Below are positions 1 to 8,458 of a stretch of 64,000 nt of DNA, piece after piece. Within the stretch, counting starts at the first letter, position 1. Every line of letters starts with the position of its first letter. The DNA is from Gordonia oryzae (GTDB taxonomy: Bacteria; Actinomycetota; Actinomycetes; Mycobacteriales; Mycobacteriaceae), in the NCBI RefSeq assembly GCF_003797185.1, contig NZ_RKMH01000007.1, positions 1-64,000 of the forward strand, read 5' to 3'. The notes beneath the pieces were generated by a model. The model was not told the origin of the DNA. It worked only from the letters and a program-made list of their open reading frames with translations, and made no database searches. Made by a program: the position numbers and the translations under genes.

Positions 1-77
1 CACGCCCACCACCCAAACGAAGGTGCTCAACACCATTCACCACGCTCCAGAAGGCCGGATCGGTGGATCGAGGCTAA
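1..77 (+). mobile_element. Right end of an IS1380-type insertion sequence (partial)
   Basis: Bases 1-73 closely match the last 72 bases of the complete IS at 5207-6861, including the 15-base terminal repeat atcggtggatcgagg at 59-73 and the following ctaa. The two tails differ at many inner positions, so this is a related but distinct IS1380 member. Its transposase lies outside the window to the left. The element ends against the truncated reading frame at 78-257. Confidence 0.75.
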
Positions 78-257
78 AGCGTCGGGCATACGGACGCCCA
101 CGGCCAGCTCCGGGATCACGCCGACCGCCGGGGCAGCGCCGGCGCCCACGCCGACCCGTGCCGTCACGACGATCGCCGGGATACGCGCCACGAGTGCGGG
201 CAGGGCCGGCAGCCAGTTCCGGACGAACAGCGGCGGGCGGGCGCTGCCGGGAGCCAC
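78..257 (-). pseudogene. Possible 5' fragment of a gene cut by the IS1380-type end
   Basis: A GTG-started minus-strand frame begins at 257, 55 bases downstream of prpE on the same strand, and runs into the IS end at about 77. The visible N-terminus (MAPGSARPPLFVRNWLPALP and onward) is alanine, valine and proline rich, and I do not recognise a family. It may be the start of a gene co-transcribed with prpE whose remainder was displaced by the insertion, or only a chance open frame in GC-rich DNA. Codon bias gives mild support. Confidence 0.3.
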
Positions 258-311
258 CCTCTGACCCCGAGTCCATCCTCACCGCACCCGAACGCCGAAC
301 GATTCGGCGGC

Positions 312-2225
312 TCAGCCGCCGAGCTGACGCGCCAACGCCGCCAACACGTCCGGGTCCTCGATGGTCGAGGGCACCGTGTAGTCCTCGTGATCGGCGATCT
401 GACGCATCGTCTTTCGCAGGATCTTGCCCGAGCGGGTCTTCGGTAGCGCCGGCACCGCGGTGACGTCACGGAAGGACGCGACGGCCCCGATCTCGTTGCG
501 CACCATGGCGACCAGCTCGGCGCGCAGGGTGTCGGGCTCGATCTCCGCCCCCGACTTGAGCACCACGTACCCGCTGGGTCGCTGCCCCTTGAGGTCGTCG
601 TGGATGCCGATCACCGCACATTCGGCCACCGCCGGATGCGCGGCGACGACCGCCTCGATCCTGCCGGTGGACAACCGGTGTCCGGCGACGTTGATGACGT
701 CGTCGGAGCGGCCGAGGACGAACACATAGCCGTCGGCGTCGACGTATCCGGAGTCGCCGGTCAGGTAGTACCCGGGGAAGGCCGTGAGATAGGAACTGCG
801 GTAACGCTCGTCGTCTTGCCACAATCCGGCGAGGGTTCCCGGCGGCAGCGGGAGTTCGATGACGATGTTGCCTTCGGTACCGGGCGCGACCACGGCGCCC
901 TCGGCGTCGACGACGCCGACGCGGTACCCCGGCACCGGCACGGTCGGCGAGCCGGCCTTGATCGGCATGGGTGCCAGCCCACGGAGATTGGCTGCGATCG
1001 CCCAGCCGGTCTCGGTCTGCCACCAGTGGTCGACGACCGGGATCCCGAGGATCTGCCCCACCCACTCAAAGGTGTCGGGGTCGAGGCGCTCGCCGGCGGC
1101 GAACAGGGCCTCGAGCGAGGAGACGTCATATTGGGCGAGCAGCGCGGCGTCGGGATCGGCCTTACGGATGGCGCGGATCGCGGTCGGTGCGGTGAACAGC
1201 GCCTTGGTGCGGTGTTCGGAGATGACGCGCCAGAACGCACCGGCGTCGGGGGTGCCGACGGGCTTGCCCTCGTACATGATCGTCGTCGCGCCGGTCAGCA
1301 GCGGACCGTAGACGATGTAGGAGTGGCCGACGACCCACCCGACGTCGGACGCGGTCCACCAGACGTCGCCGGGATGGATGTCGTAGATGTTGGGCATCGA
1401 CCAGGCCAGCGCGACGGCATGGCCACCGTTGTCGCGGACGACGCCCTTGGGTTTCCCGGTGGTCCCCGAGGTATAGAGGATGTAGAGCGGATCGGTGGCC
1501 GCGACCATCACCGGCGCCACCGGGGCGGCATCGGCGATCGCGTCGTCCCAGTCGAGCCAGCCATCGTGGTCGGCGGCTGAGCCGGGCACCTCGTCGCGGT
1601 CCTTGACGATGACCGCGGTCGGTGGCTTGGCAGCGAGTTCGAGCGCGTTGTGCACCATCGGCAGATACTCCACGACGCGGCCGGGTTCGAGACCTCCGGA
1701 AGCGGTGACGATCGCTACCGGCTCGGCGTCGTCGATCCGGGCCGCGAGTTCGGGCGCGGCGAAACCGCCGAAGACCACCGAGTGGACGGCGCCGATACGG
1801 GCGCACGCCAACATCGCGATCGCGGCCTCGGGAATCATCGGCAGGTAGATGACGACGCGGTCACCCACCGCGACGCCTGCCGCGCCGAGTACCCCGGCGA
1901 AGCGTGACACCTCGTCGAGGAGTTCGGCATAGGTGTAGCGCCGCACCTCACCGACCATCGCCGAATCCCAGATGAGCGCCAGCCGATCGCCGTGACCGGC
2001 GGTGACGTGGCGATCGAGCGCGTTGACGCACGTGTTCAGGATGCCGTCGGGAAACCAGCGATAGATCGGTGCGTGTGAGTCGTCGAGCGCCACAGTGGGC
2101 GGCACCGACCACTCAATCTCTGCGGCGGCGGTGAGCCAGAACGACTCCCGGTTCTCGACGCTGTCGCGAAATGCGTTGTCGTAGCTGTCCGAGCCGAAGG
2201 TGCGCGCGTCGCTGTTGCTGGCCAC
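312..2225 (-). CDS. prpE: Propionyl-CoA synthetase-like acyl-CoA synthetase
   Basis: Predicted AMP-forming acyl-CoA ligase of the acetyl/propionyl-CoA synthetase type, activating short-chain acids to CoA thioesters in the cytoplasm. The N-terminal ACS domain has YDNAFRDSVENRESFW near the start. The P-loop-like motif YTSGTTGKPKG is at about residues 251-261, WWQTETGW follows in the adenylate-binding region, and the acyl-adenylate lysine lies in TRSGKILRK near residue 601. The GTG at 2225 is chosen because GAGGA lies 5 nt upstream and it gives 637 residues, close to the PrpE norm; the longer frame back to 2363 adds unrelated residues and crosses no ribosome site. PrpE is favoured over AcsA by overall sequence feel, so substrate choice is inference. 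Confidence 0.88.
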   Translation of the reverse strand: MASNSDARTFGSDSYDNAFRDSVENRESFWLTAAAEIEWSVPPTVALDDSHAPIYRWFPDGILNTCVNALDRHVTAGHGDRLALIWDSAMVGEVRRYTYAELLDEVSRFAGVLGAAGVAVGDRVVIYLPMIPEAAIAMLACARIGAVHSVVFGGFAAPELAARIDDAEPVAIVTASGGLEPGRVVEYLPMVHNALELAAKPPTAVIVKDRDEVPGSAADHDGWLDWDDAIADAAPVAPVMVAATDPLYILYTSGTTGKPKGVVRDNGGHAVALAWSMPNIYDIHPGDVWWTASDVGWVVGHSYIVYGPLLTGATTIMYEGKPVGTPDAGAFWRVISEHRTKALFTAPTAIRAIRKADPDAALLAQYDVSSLEALFAAGERLDPDTFEWVGQILGIPVVDHWWQTETGWAIAANLRGLAPMPIKAGSPTVPVPGYRVGVVDAEGAVVAPGTEGNIVIELPLPPGTLAGLWQDDERYRSSYLTAFPGYYLTGDSGYVDADGYVFVLGRSDDVINVAGHRLSTGRIEAVVAAHPAVAECAVIGIHDDLKGQRPSGYVVLKSGAEIEPDTLRAELVAMVRNEIGAVASFRDVTAVPALPKTRSGKILRKTMRQIADHEDYTVPSTIEDPDVLAALARQLGG

Positions 2226-2369
2226 TGCCGTCCTCACGTCGATCGATGTCGCGGCAGAGAAGTTTGGGCGACCTGCCACGCTGCCGATTCGAGGGTAACC
2301 AGCCTCACACCTCGGTGCGAGTAGTTGACAACACGTGCGCAGATCAGTCGGCAGATGCGCCAACGAACT

Positions 2370-2417
2370 GTCCGATCGGGCAGGTCAGGTCCGATCGGGC
2401 AGGTCAGGTCCGATCGG
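2370..2417. repeat. 19-bp tandem repeat, 2.5 copies
   Basis: The unit gtccgatcgggcaggtcag occurs at 2370-2388 and 2389-2407, with a partial third copy at 2408-2417. It lies between prpE and the degraded DUF2630 gene and overlaps the tail of the latter's open frame. Confidence 0.9.
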
Positions 2418-2748
2418 ATGGGTTCGCCGGGCGTCGGTGTCGGCGATGGGGATTCGGCGACGTGTGCGATGTCGCGTGCGATCTGGGCGCGAAGTCAGTT
2501 CTCGACGACGTCGGCTTAACGGCACGACATTGTCGCCGGGACTCTGCACGGCATGTCGGCGTGCCTGAAGTTGCCGCAGTAGATCCCAGCATTGATCGAG
2601 GTCCACCTCGAGTGCGCGCAGTCGCGGATTCTCTTCACGATTGCTGATATCTCCGCGACCGAGTCGCTCGCGCAACTCGCGCTCCTCCCCGATCAGCTCG
2701 GCGATGTGGCTGGATGGACCTGTCGGTATTTGGAAGGTGGTCAACCAT
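2385..2748 (-). pseudogene. DUF2630 family protein, frameshifted
   Basis: The body of the frame (HIAELIGEERELRERLG, then RLRALEVDLDQCWDLLRQ) matches the small actinobacterial DUF2630 family, a charged helical protein of unknown function of about 80 residues. In this frame the N-terminus lacks a sensible start. A different frame begins with ATG at 2748 (MVDHLPNTDRSIQ) exactly where the family N-terminus should be, and a -10-like TAATGT ends 6 nt before that ATG. The two parts join at about 2708-2712 if one base is removed or two are added. The C-terminal end beyond about 2500 is also unlike the family. Hence a frameshifted gene or a sequence error. Confidence 0.55.
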
Positions 2749-2754
2749 GCGGCG

Positions 2755-2760
2755 ACATTA
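2755..2760 (-). promoter_or_regulatory. -10-like TAATGT for a leaderless DUF2630 transcript
   Basis: On the minus strand TAATGT is followed by 6 nt and the ATG at 2748, the spacing expected of a leaderless start. It supports 2748 as the ancestral start. Confidence 0.4.
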
Positions 2761-2799
2761 CGCATCCGGCACATCGAGCGCAGGAACGAGTCTCGACCC

Positions 2800-3126
2800 T
2801 CAGTTGGCGGCCTGGTACGCCTCGATGATCTCCGTTGCGATACGTCCGCGATCACTGATGTCATAGCCGTTGACCCGCGCCCAGTCGCGCACGGCCTTCA
2901 GATCGCGAGACGAACGTGCACTTCGGGCCGCCTTCGACCGGCGGCTACCGGCCGAGCGGGAGGCCGACACATACTGCTCGAGATCCTGCCGGAATTGCTT
3001 GGCGTGCGCCGGCGACGTATCGAATTCATAGGCTTTGTTGTCGACACTGAAAGTGATTGTGACGGCTTCCTTCAGTTCTTTTCCGTCGAGATCATCAACG
3101 AATGTAACCACGGTTCGACGTGCCAT
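2800..3126 (-). CDS. lsr2: Lsr2 nucleoid-associated protein
   Basis: H-NS-like xenogeneic silencer that bridges AT-rich DNA. The 108-residue product starts MARRTVVTFVDDLDGKE, the conserved dimerisation domain. After a basic Ser/Arg linker comes the DNA-binding domain RDWARVNGYDISDRGRIATEIIEAY, whose RGR tripeptide inserts in the minor groove in the known family structure. The ATG at 3126 is preceded by AGGGGG 9 nt upstream; the longer frame to 3144 is not needed. The gene is preceded by an unusually AT-rich region, which fits the known autoregulation of Lsr2. Length agrees with the usual 110-112 residues. Confidence 0.93.
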   Translation of the reverse strand: MARRTVVTFVDDLDGKELKEAVTITFSVDNKAYEFDTSPAHAKQFRQDLEQYVSASRSAGSRRSKAARSARSSRDLKAVRDWARVNGYDISDRGRIATEIIEAYQAAN

Positions 3127-3144
3127 CGGATAGAGCCCCCTCAT

Positions 3145-3345
3145 AGTACTGCACTGCTGAATACAAAACGCACAATAGCACCGTGCGGCATTAATGGTCC
3201 GTACCCGGACGCCTGACCAGGCGGTTTTCGGCGAGCATCAATAGATAAATGTCACATGTAAAGAAAACCGAGATTTTTCCATCTGGGAATAACACGTCGA
3301 CGATATTATGCGCCTATTCGGAGTTTTATGGCGTCTGAATTGTGC
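3145..3345 (-). promoter_or_regulatory. AT-rich lsr2 upstream region
   Basis: The stretch contains several A/T runs (for example gataaatgtcacatgtaaag, gatttttcc and gatattatg) that stand out from the GC-rich surroundings. It is the only sizeable AT-rich intergenic block in the first 5 kb and sits directly upstream of lsr2. Probably the lsr2 promoter with Lsr2 binding sites; no exact -10 is assigned. Confidence 0.5.
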
Positions 3346-3371
3346 GACACGGAGAACACCCCTCTCAGCAC

Positions 3372-3405
3372 CCGACCCGCAGCGGGCCACGGAACCGCGG
3401 GTCGG
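3372..3405 (-). terminator. GC-rich hairpin after the phosphomutase gene
   Basis: ccgacccgc at 3372-3380 pairs perfectly with gcgggtcgg at 3397-3405, 22 bases past the stop codon at 3428. It lacks a U-tract, as is common in actinobacteria. Confidence 0.5.
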
Positions 3406-3427
3406 CCCGCCGGCCTCACCGTGCGGG

Positions 3428-5134
3428 TCAGAGCTTCAGAAGCGAGGTAAGTTCGGTGGCGAGGTCGTCAAGGCGTGCCTGCGCCGTCGCCCGTGCCACC
3501 CGCACCCCTGCGGTACGCACATCGTCGGCCGGAATGACCACCTCGAGATAGCACTTGAGCTTCGGTTCAGTACCCGACGGCCGGATAATGACCCGATCGT
3601 CGGCGGCGGTGCGGAATAGCAGGGCGTCGGTCGGCGGGAGGTCATCCCCACCACGTGCGAGATCGCGGAACTCAACGATCGCCTCCCCGGCGAATCGGTC
3701 CACCCGGGCCGACCGCAGCCTGGTCATCGTGGCCTCGATCACCGCGGGGTGCTCGACGCGCACGCTGAGGGCCGAGGTGCTGTGGAGCCCGTGCACATGA
3801 GCCAGGTGGTCGAGCTGGTCCTCCAGGCCCGCACCGGTCGCCGCGAGATCCTCTACCAGGGTGATTATGCGGACGGCGGCGGCGATACCGTCCTTGTCGT
3901 GCACGGCGTCGGGATCGGTGCAGTAACCGATGGCCTCCTCGTAGCCGAATCGCAGACCGGGTGTGCGCGCTATCCACTTGAATCCGGTGAGGGTCTGCGT
4001 GAATCGCAGACCGTGGGCGGCGGCGATGCGGCCCAGCAGCCTGCTGGACACGATCGAACACGCGAGGGTATCGCCGGGCCGGGAAGCGTCGGCGGCGGCC
4101 TGCTCGCCGAGCAGGGCACCGATCTCGTCGCCGGAGAGCTGCCGCCAGAGTCCGTCGCGGCTCGTCGCGACCGAACAGCGGTCGGCGTCGGGATCGAGCG
4201 CGATGACGACGTCGGCATCGACATCCTGAGCGTGGGCGATCGCGAGATCGATGGCGCCGGGTTCCTCCGGGTTCGGGAACGCCACGGTCGGAAAGTCCGG
4301 GTCCGGTAGGAACTGCGCCGGCACGGGGTGGACGTCGGCGATGCCGGCGGCCCGCAGGACCCGCATCGCCGTAGTACCGCCGACGCCGTGCATCGCGGTC
4401 AGCACCACGCGCACCGGTGACGGCTCAGTACGCCCGCGAAGACTGGCCGTGCGGGCGACGTAGCCGTGCACCAGATCAGGATCGGCGTCGGTGATCCGGT
4501 CGTCGGAGCGCGGTACCTCGTCAGCCGCCGGACTGTCGGCAATCCGCGACGCGATCTCGGTGTCCGCGGGCGGCACGATCTGCACCCCCGCTCCATCGGT
4601 GTCGGTCGCCCGTCCACCCAGGTACACCTTGTATCCGTTGTCGGCGGGCGGATTGTGGGAAGCAGTGATCATGATCCCGGCGTCGGCGCCGAGCGCGCGC
4701 ACCGCATACGCCGTGATCGGTGTGGGCAACTGCGCGGGCAGGGCGATAGCGCGCAGGCCGGCGCCGGACAGTACCTGCAACGCGGCTATCCGGAATCGCG
4801 AAGAACCATGCCGCGCATCACAACCGACGACCACCACGGCGTCGGGTCCGACGACATCGAGCAGATAGCGGGCCAGCCCGGCGGTGGCCCGGATGACGAC
4901 GGCGGAGTTCATCCGGGATTCGCCCGCGCCCACCGCTGCCCGCAGGCCCGCAGTGCCGAACTCGAGCGGACCGGCACACCGCGAGCGCAACTCGTCGAGT
5001 GCCTCCGCATCCTGTGATCTCGCGCCGGCGAGGAGACCGGCGAGTTCGGCGCGGGTGGCCGCATCAGGATCGTGTGCGCACCACAGCGCGGCCCGGGCGA
5101 TCAGTTCGCCGTCGGTGACCACACCCTCGCTCAC
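3428..5134 (-). CDS. pmmB: Phospho-sugar mutase (phosphoglucomutase/phosphomannomutase)
   Basis: Alpha-D-phosphohexomutase that interconverts hexose 1- and 6-phosphates for cell-wall and glycan precursors. The phosphoserine loop TASHNPP is at about residues 157-163, the metal-binding loop DPDADR at about 314-319, the sugar-binding GYEEAIGY follows, and the phosphate-binding RPSGTEPKLK is near the C-terminus. The GTG at 5134 is preferred: the ATG at 5197 would fall inside the loop of a hairpin next to an IS end and adds residues not typical of the family. The complete IS1380 element begins only about 75 bases upstream, so the native promoter may be displaced. The symbol is by analogy with mycobacteria. 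Confidence 0.88.
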   Translation of the reverse strand: MSEGVVTDGELIARAALWCAHDPDAATRAELAGLLAGARSQDAEALDELRSRCAGPLEFGTAGLRAAVGAGESRMNSAVVIRATAGLARYLLDVVGPDAVVVVGCDARHGSSRFRIAALQVLSGAGLRAIALPAQLPTPITAYAVRALGADAGIMITASHNPPADNGYKVYLGGRATDTDGAGVQIVPPADTEIASRIADSPAADEVPRSDDRITDADPDLVHGYVARTASLRGRTEPSPVRVVLTAMHGVGGTTAMRVLRAAGIADVHPVPAQFLPDPDFPTVAFPNPEEPGAIDLAIAHAQDVDADVVIALDPDADRCSVATSRDGLWRQLSGDEIGALLGEQAAADASRPGDTLACSIVSSRLLGRIAAAHGLRFTQTLTGFKWIARTPGLRFGYEEAIGYCTDPDAVHDKDGIAAAVRIITLVEDLAATGAGLEDQLDHLAHVHGLHSTSALSVRVEHPAVIEATMTRLRSARVDRFAGEAIVEFRDLARGGDDLPPTDALLFRTAADDRVIIRPSGTEPKLKCYLEVVIPADDVRTAGVRVARATAQARLDDLATELTSLLKL

Positions 5135-5180
5135 GCCACTGCCCGCATCCCTCTTGTTCGTCTGTGCGAAACCGAACGTA

Positions 5181-5210
5181 TCAAGACCCGCCGTCATCGG
5201 TGGGTCTTGA
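5181..5210. repeat. Perfect hairpin abutting the IS left end
   Basis: 5181-5193 can pair with 5198-5210 (outer arms tcaagaccc and gggtcttga, one G-U pair inside) around the loop TCAT. The right arm ends exactly where the IS left terminal repeat begins (5211). It could be an insertion target, a former terminator or an operator in the phosphomutase upstream region. Confidence 0.7.
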
Positions 5211-6861
5211 CCTCGATCCACCGATTCGTATGTTCCCGCCCGTTGTGGGATAGACGAAATGCCCTGTCCAAGTGGCAGAATGGGACTTACTTAGGTTTCC
5301 ATCCGTACACGAAGGAGGGCATCTCGTAGATGCGATTGTCTCACAATCTTCCGGTCCAGTCTGCATCGTGTGATGATCCGAATCTGCTCGGGGCGGCCGG
5401 GCTGGTACCGGTGACGGCGCTGGCCGAACAGGCTGGCCTGTCCGAGCTCGCCTGCGAGCATCTGAGCGTGCCCACCGACAAGGGTTCCCACCCGGATCGG
5501 AAAGTGTTCTCGTTGGTCGCCGGGATGGTGGCCGGCGCTGACAGCATCGACGACACGGGCTTGTTGCGGCACGGGGCGATGGGTCGGGTGTTTGATCACC
5601 CCTATGCGCCGTCGACGCTGGGATCGTTTCTGCGTGAGTTCCGGTTCGGGCATGTCCGCCAGTTGGATGCCGTCGCCGCGCGCATGTTGGCCGGACTGCA
5701 CGCTCACACCCCGGTGCTGGCCGGTATCGACGGGCCGGTGATGGTCGACATCGACGACTCGATCATCGAGGTCCACGGCCACGCCAAGCAGGGTGCCGGG
5801 TTCGGCTACACGAAGGTGCGCGGGTTGAACTCGGCGATCACCACCCTGACCTGCAGGCGGGGCACGCCGGTGATCGCCGCGCAACGCCTCCGCCGGGGGT
5901 CCTGCGGTTCGTCGCGCGGAGCGCACCGGTTGATCGCTGACACCCTGGCCACCCTGACCAGGCTCCGGTCTCGGGATGCGTCCGGACCTGTGTTGTTGCG
6001 GGCGGATTCGGCGTTTTACGGTCATCGCGCGATCAACACCGCGATCCGTGCCGGGGCGCAGGTGTCGGTCACCGTGCGTCAGGACGCGCGGATACGGGCA
6101 GCGATCAGCGAGATCGGCGCTGATGCGTGGACGCCGATCGAGTACACCGACGCCGTGTTCGACGAGGACAGCGGGCAGTGGGTGTCGCGGGCCGAGGTCG
6201 CCGAGATCGAGTTCACCGCGTTCACCTCGAAAGCCACAGCCCTGCAGGTTCCCGGCCGGCTGGTGGTGCGGCGTATCCCTGATCTCGCCCCCGCCGGCGA
6301 GGGGTTGTTCGATGTGTGGCGGTTTCACGCGTTTTTCACCACCAGCACTCTCGACACCGTGACCGCGGACAAGGTTCATCGTGGGCACGCGATCATCGAG
6401 CAGATCCACGCCGACCTGAAAGCCTCCGCGCTGGCGCATCTGCCATCGGGGACGTTCACCGCGAACGCCGCGCGGCTGGTGTGTGCGGTGATCGCGTTCA
6501 ACCTCACTCGCGCCGCAGCGACCCTGGCCGGGCAGCGCCTGGCCACAGCCACCACCCCGACTGTTCGCCGCACCCTGATCTGGATCCCCGCGCGTATCGC
6601 GTCCTCCGCGCGGCGTCTCACGATGCACCTACCCGCCCGCTGGCCCTGGGAAGAAGAGTGGAACCTGTTGTTCACCAACACCATCGGCCGAAAACAGGCG
6701 GCGTGACCCGCCTAACCATCCCGGCCCAGCGGCCCCGACCCGAAACCCAGTGAAACAAGCCGACATCAGAGATCGGCGACTCTCACACGCCCACAGCCAA
6801 ACCGAACGCGCGCAACACAATTCACCACACCCCACGAACCCGATCGGTGGATCGAGGCTAA
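5207..6861 (+). mobile_element. Complete IS1380-family insertion sequence
   Basis: A 15-bp perfect terminal inverted repeat, cctcgatccaccgat at 5211-5225 and atcggtggatcgagg at 6843-6857, brackets a single transposase gene. Including the ttga/ctaa ends gives about 1.65 kb. No convincing 4-bp target duplication is visible: the bases outside are gggtc on the left and gtcga on the right, sharing only gtc. It lies between the phosphomutase gene and the integrase fragment, and a related IS end is at 1-77. Confidence 0.88.
5330..6706 (+). CDS. IS1380-family transposase
   Basis: DDE transposase of 458 residues, normal length for IS1380. The catalytic acidic residues are likely in MVDIDDS (about residues 138-144), LLRADSAFYG (D226) and HAIIEQIHADLK (E357); the last motif is characteristic of the family. 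The N-terminal region before residue 130 should carry the DNA-binding part. The frame is uninterrupted, so the element may still be active. The ATG at 5330 lies 105 nt inside the left repeat; an upstream GAAGGAGGG at 5310-5318 serves as ribosome site. Confidence 0.93.
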   Translation: MRLSHNLPVQSASCDDPNLLGAAGLVPVTALAEQAGLSELACEHLSVPTDKGSHPDRKVFSLVAGMVAGADSIDDTGLLRHGAMGRVFDHPYAPSTLGSFLREFRFGHVRQLDAVAARMLAGLHAHTPVLAGIDGPVMVDIDDSIIEVHGHAKQGAGFGYTKVRGLNSAITTLTCRRGTPVIAAQRLRRGSCGSSRGAHRLIADTLATLTRLRSRDASGPVLLRADSAFYGHRAINTAIRAGAQVSVTVRQDARIRAAISEIGADAWTPIEYTDAVFDEDSGQWVSRAEVAEIEFTAFTSKATALQVPGRLVVRRIPDLAPAGEGLFDVWRFHAFFTTSTLDTVTADKVHRGHAIIEQIHADLKASALAHLPSGTFTANAARLVCAVIAFNLTRAAATLAGQRLATATTPTVRRTLIWIPARIASSARRLTMHLPARWPWEEEWNLLFTNTIGRKQAA

Positions 6862-6879
6862 GTCGAAAGGAGGTCCTCT

Positions 6880-7467
6880 ATCAACCCAAACAATCACGCG
6901 CGCCCTACCGCACTCACTTACTTGCGAGTGAGCACCGCCCGACAACTGCGCACCGACCTTGGGCCGGAGGGACTTTCCATCCCAGCCCAACGACAGGCTT
7001 GCCGGCGCACTGCCGACCAGCAAGGCCTGATCATTGCCGACGAGTACGTTGAACTCGGCCGTTCGGCTACTAGCATTACTGGCCGCCCAGCACTTCAGCT
7101 ACTCCTCCAGCGAATCGCAGCAGACCGGAACATCACGCACATCATCATGTACGACCTCTCCCGCCTGGCACGCAATCGAATCGACGACGTCACGATCGCC
7201 ACCCAACTAGCCGGACATCAAGTCACCCTGCTCTCAGCCACCGAGAACGTCGATAACACCCCGGTCGGCCAACTCACCCATGGCCTGCTGACCGCGGTCA
7301 ACGAATACCGTTCCGCCCGCGACGGTGCCGACATCTCCCGCAAAATGCAACGCAAGATCGAAGCCGGAGGTACAGTGGGCCGAGCACCGATTGGCTACAT
7401 CAATACCCTCGAACGACGCGACGGACGCGACCTCCACGGAGTAGCACCCGATCCCGATCACGCTCCC
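6880..7467 (+). pseudogene. Serine recombinase (integrase), N-terminal fragment
   Basis: The resolvase-type catalytic domain is clear: TYLRVSTARQ carries the nucleophilic serine, followed by SIPAQRQACRRTA, YDLSRLARN and a conserved GRAPIGYIN. The similarity stops at DPDHAPLI (about 7467), where large serine integrases normally continue into the recombinase domain. The open frame runs on to 7683 but reads as noise. A strong AAAGGAGG at 6866-6873 is followed 6 nt later by ATC AAC CCA AAC, so the expected start codon is ATC; TTG at 6922 is the first canonical start but would delete conserved residues. The C-terminal part of what looks like the same protein is at 8985-9790. Confidence 0.8.
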
Positions 7468-7623
7468 CTGATTGGCAGGTCCTGCCAGTTGTGCTTCGAT
7501 CATGGGTTCAGTCTAGGGATGAAAACTCAGGGTCCAATAGATTCTACCTTTATGGCTCGCCAACAGTCACCACTTATTCGACGGCCCAATACCTTTCCAG
7601 CTGGCGATCTGATATCTGATAGC

Positions 7624-8406
7624 TCAAAGAAGGTCGGCAATGTACTCGAGCCCGATGGCCCTGCGGGTGGCGGCGATCATTGACTCGGTTATGTCCTCAG
7701 CGCGCTCGCCGATCTGGATGAGAACACCCGATCGGAAGCGGTCGATTGACACATACGACGGCAGATCACGGGTGTGCGGGTCGACCGGGTAGTACGACTC
7801 ATCGAGATACGTCAACCACCCGAGAAGCGTCCGCCAACGAACACCCGCAGCGCGTCGACGGCCCTCCAGATCGGTGATCGCGGGCAACACCACTTGTGGG
7901 ACAACCACCGATTGGTCGACAAGTTCGTGCAACACCCAGTCATATCGCCAGGCCTCAGCCAGCATTCTCACAATCACCCGTCGCTGTTCAGACGTCAGAC
8001 AGTCCCCTTGAATGACCTCGTACTTCATGCTATCGACTTGCAGGTTCAACGTAAGGCTTCCAGTGGCATAAGTCCCCACATGCCCAGTGAGCGAAAACAC
8101 CGGCAACCCCTGCGAATCCAACCGAACGTAGGGCTGCCAGTCAACCTCAGGCCCGTCCGGATCTTCACGCATCATCCGGCGACACACCAGCGCGGCAACC
8201 TCGTCGTCGCCGAGATCAAGAGACTCCAGTTCCCCTCGGCCCCGAGTCAATGAGTACCAGCCGATATCGTTCCACGTGCGGGGAAACACCTCAGGGGCGG
8301 CACGGTACAGCTCACGCGCAGTCCCCGCCAGTCTGGACCCCATGACCGCCACATCAGCATCCGGATAGGACCGCTGAGCCTTGGCTAGAAACCGTTCTGC
8401 CTTCAC
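7624..8406 (-). CDS. Hypothetical protein, possible Imm52-like immunity protein
   Basis: A 260-residue acidic, tryptophan- and tyrosine-rich soluble protein with no signal peptide or membrane segment. It reads as two parts: an N-terminal region with FPRTWNDIGWYSLTRGRGEL and a C-terminal part with LLGWLTYLDESYYPVD and an ending SMIAATRRAIGLEYIADLL. That layout, especially the GWLTYL block, recalls Imm52-type immunity proteins of polymorphic toxin systems, but this is from memory and weak. It lies downstream of a broken small gene on the same strand, inside the block that replaces the middle of the serine integrase. Base composition is lower in GC than the core genes, consistent with transfer. 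Confidence 0.5.
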   Translation of the reverse strand: MKAERFLAKAQRSYPDADVAVMGSRLAGTARELYRAAPEVFPRTWNDIGWYSLTRGRGELESLDLGDDEVAALVCRRMMREDPDGPEVDWQPYVRLDSQGLPVFSLTGHVGTYATGSLTLNLQVDSMKYEVIQGDCLTSEQRRVIVRMLAEAWRYDWVLHELVDQSVVVPQVVLPAITDLEGRRRAAGVRWRTLLGWLTYLDESYYPVDPHTRDLPSYVSIDRFRSGVLIQIGERAEDITESMIAATRRAIGLEYIADLL

Positions 8407-8458
8407 CGTAAGCCACTCCTTCAGGTGTCCTTGCGTCGTGCGTCATAGGCAGTCCTAG

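Noticed and set aside
5201..6866. Target-site duplication for the complete IS1380
   Set aside because: Only gtc is shared across the two flanks, too short for a 4-bp duplication; recombination between IS copies may have removed it.
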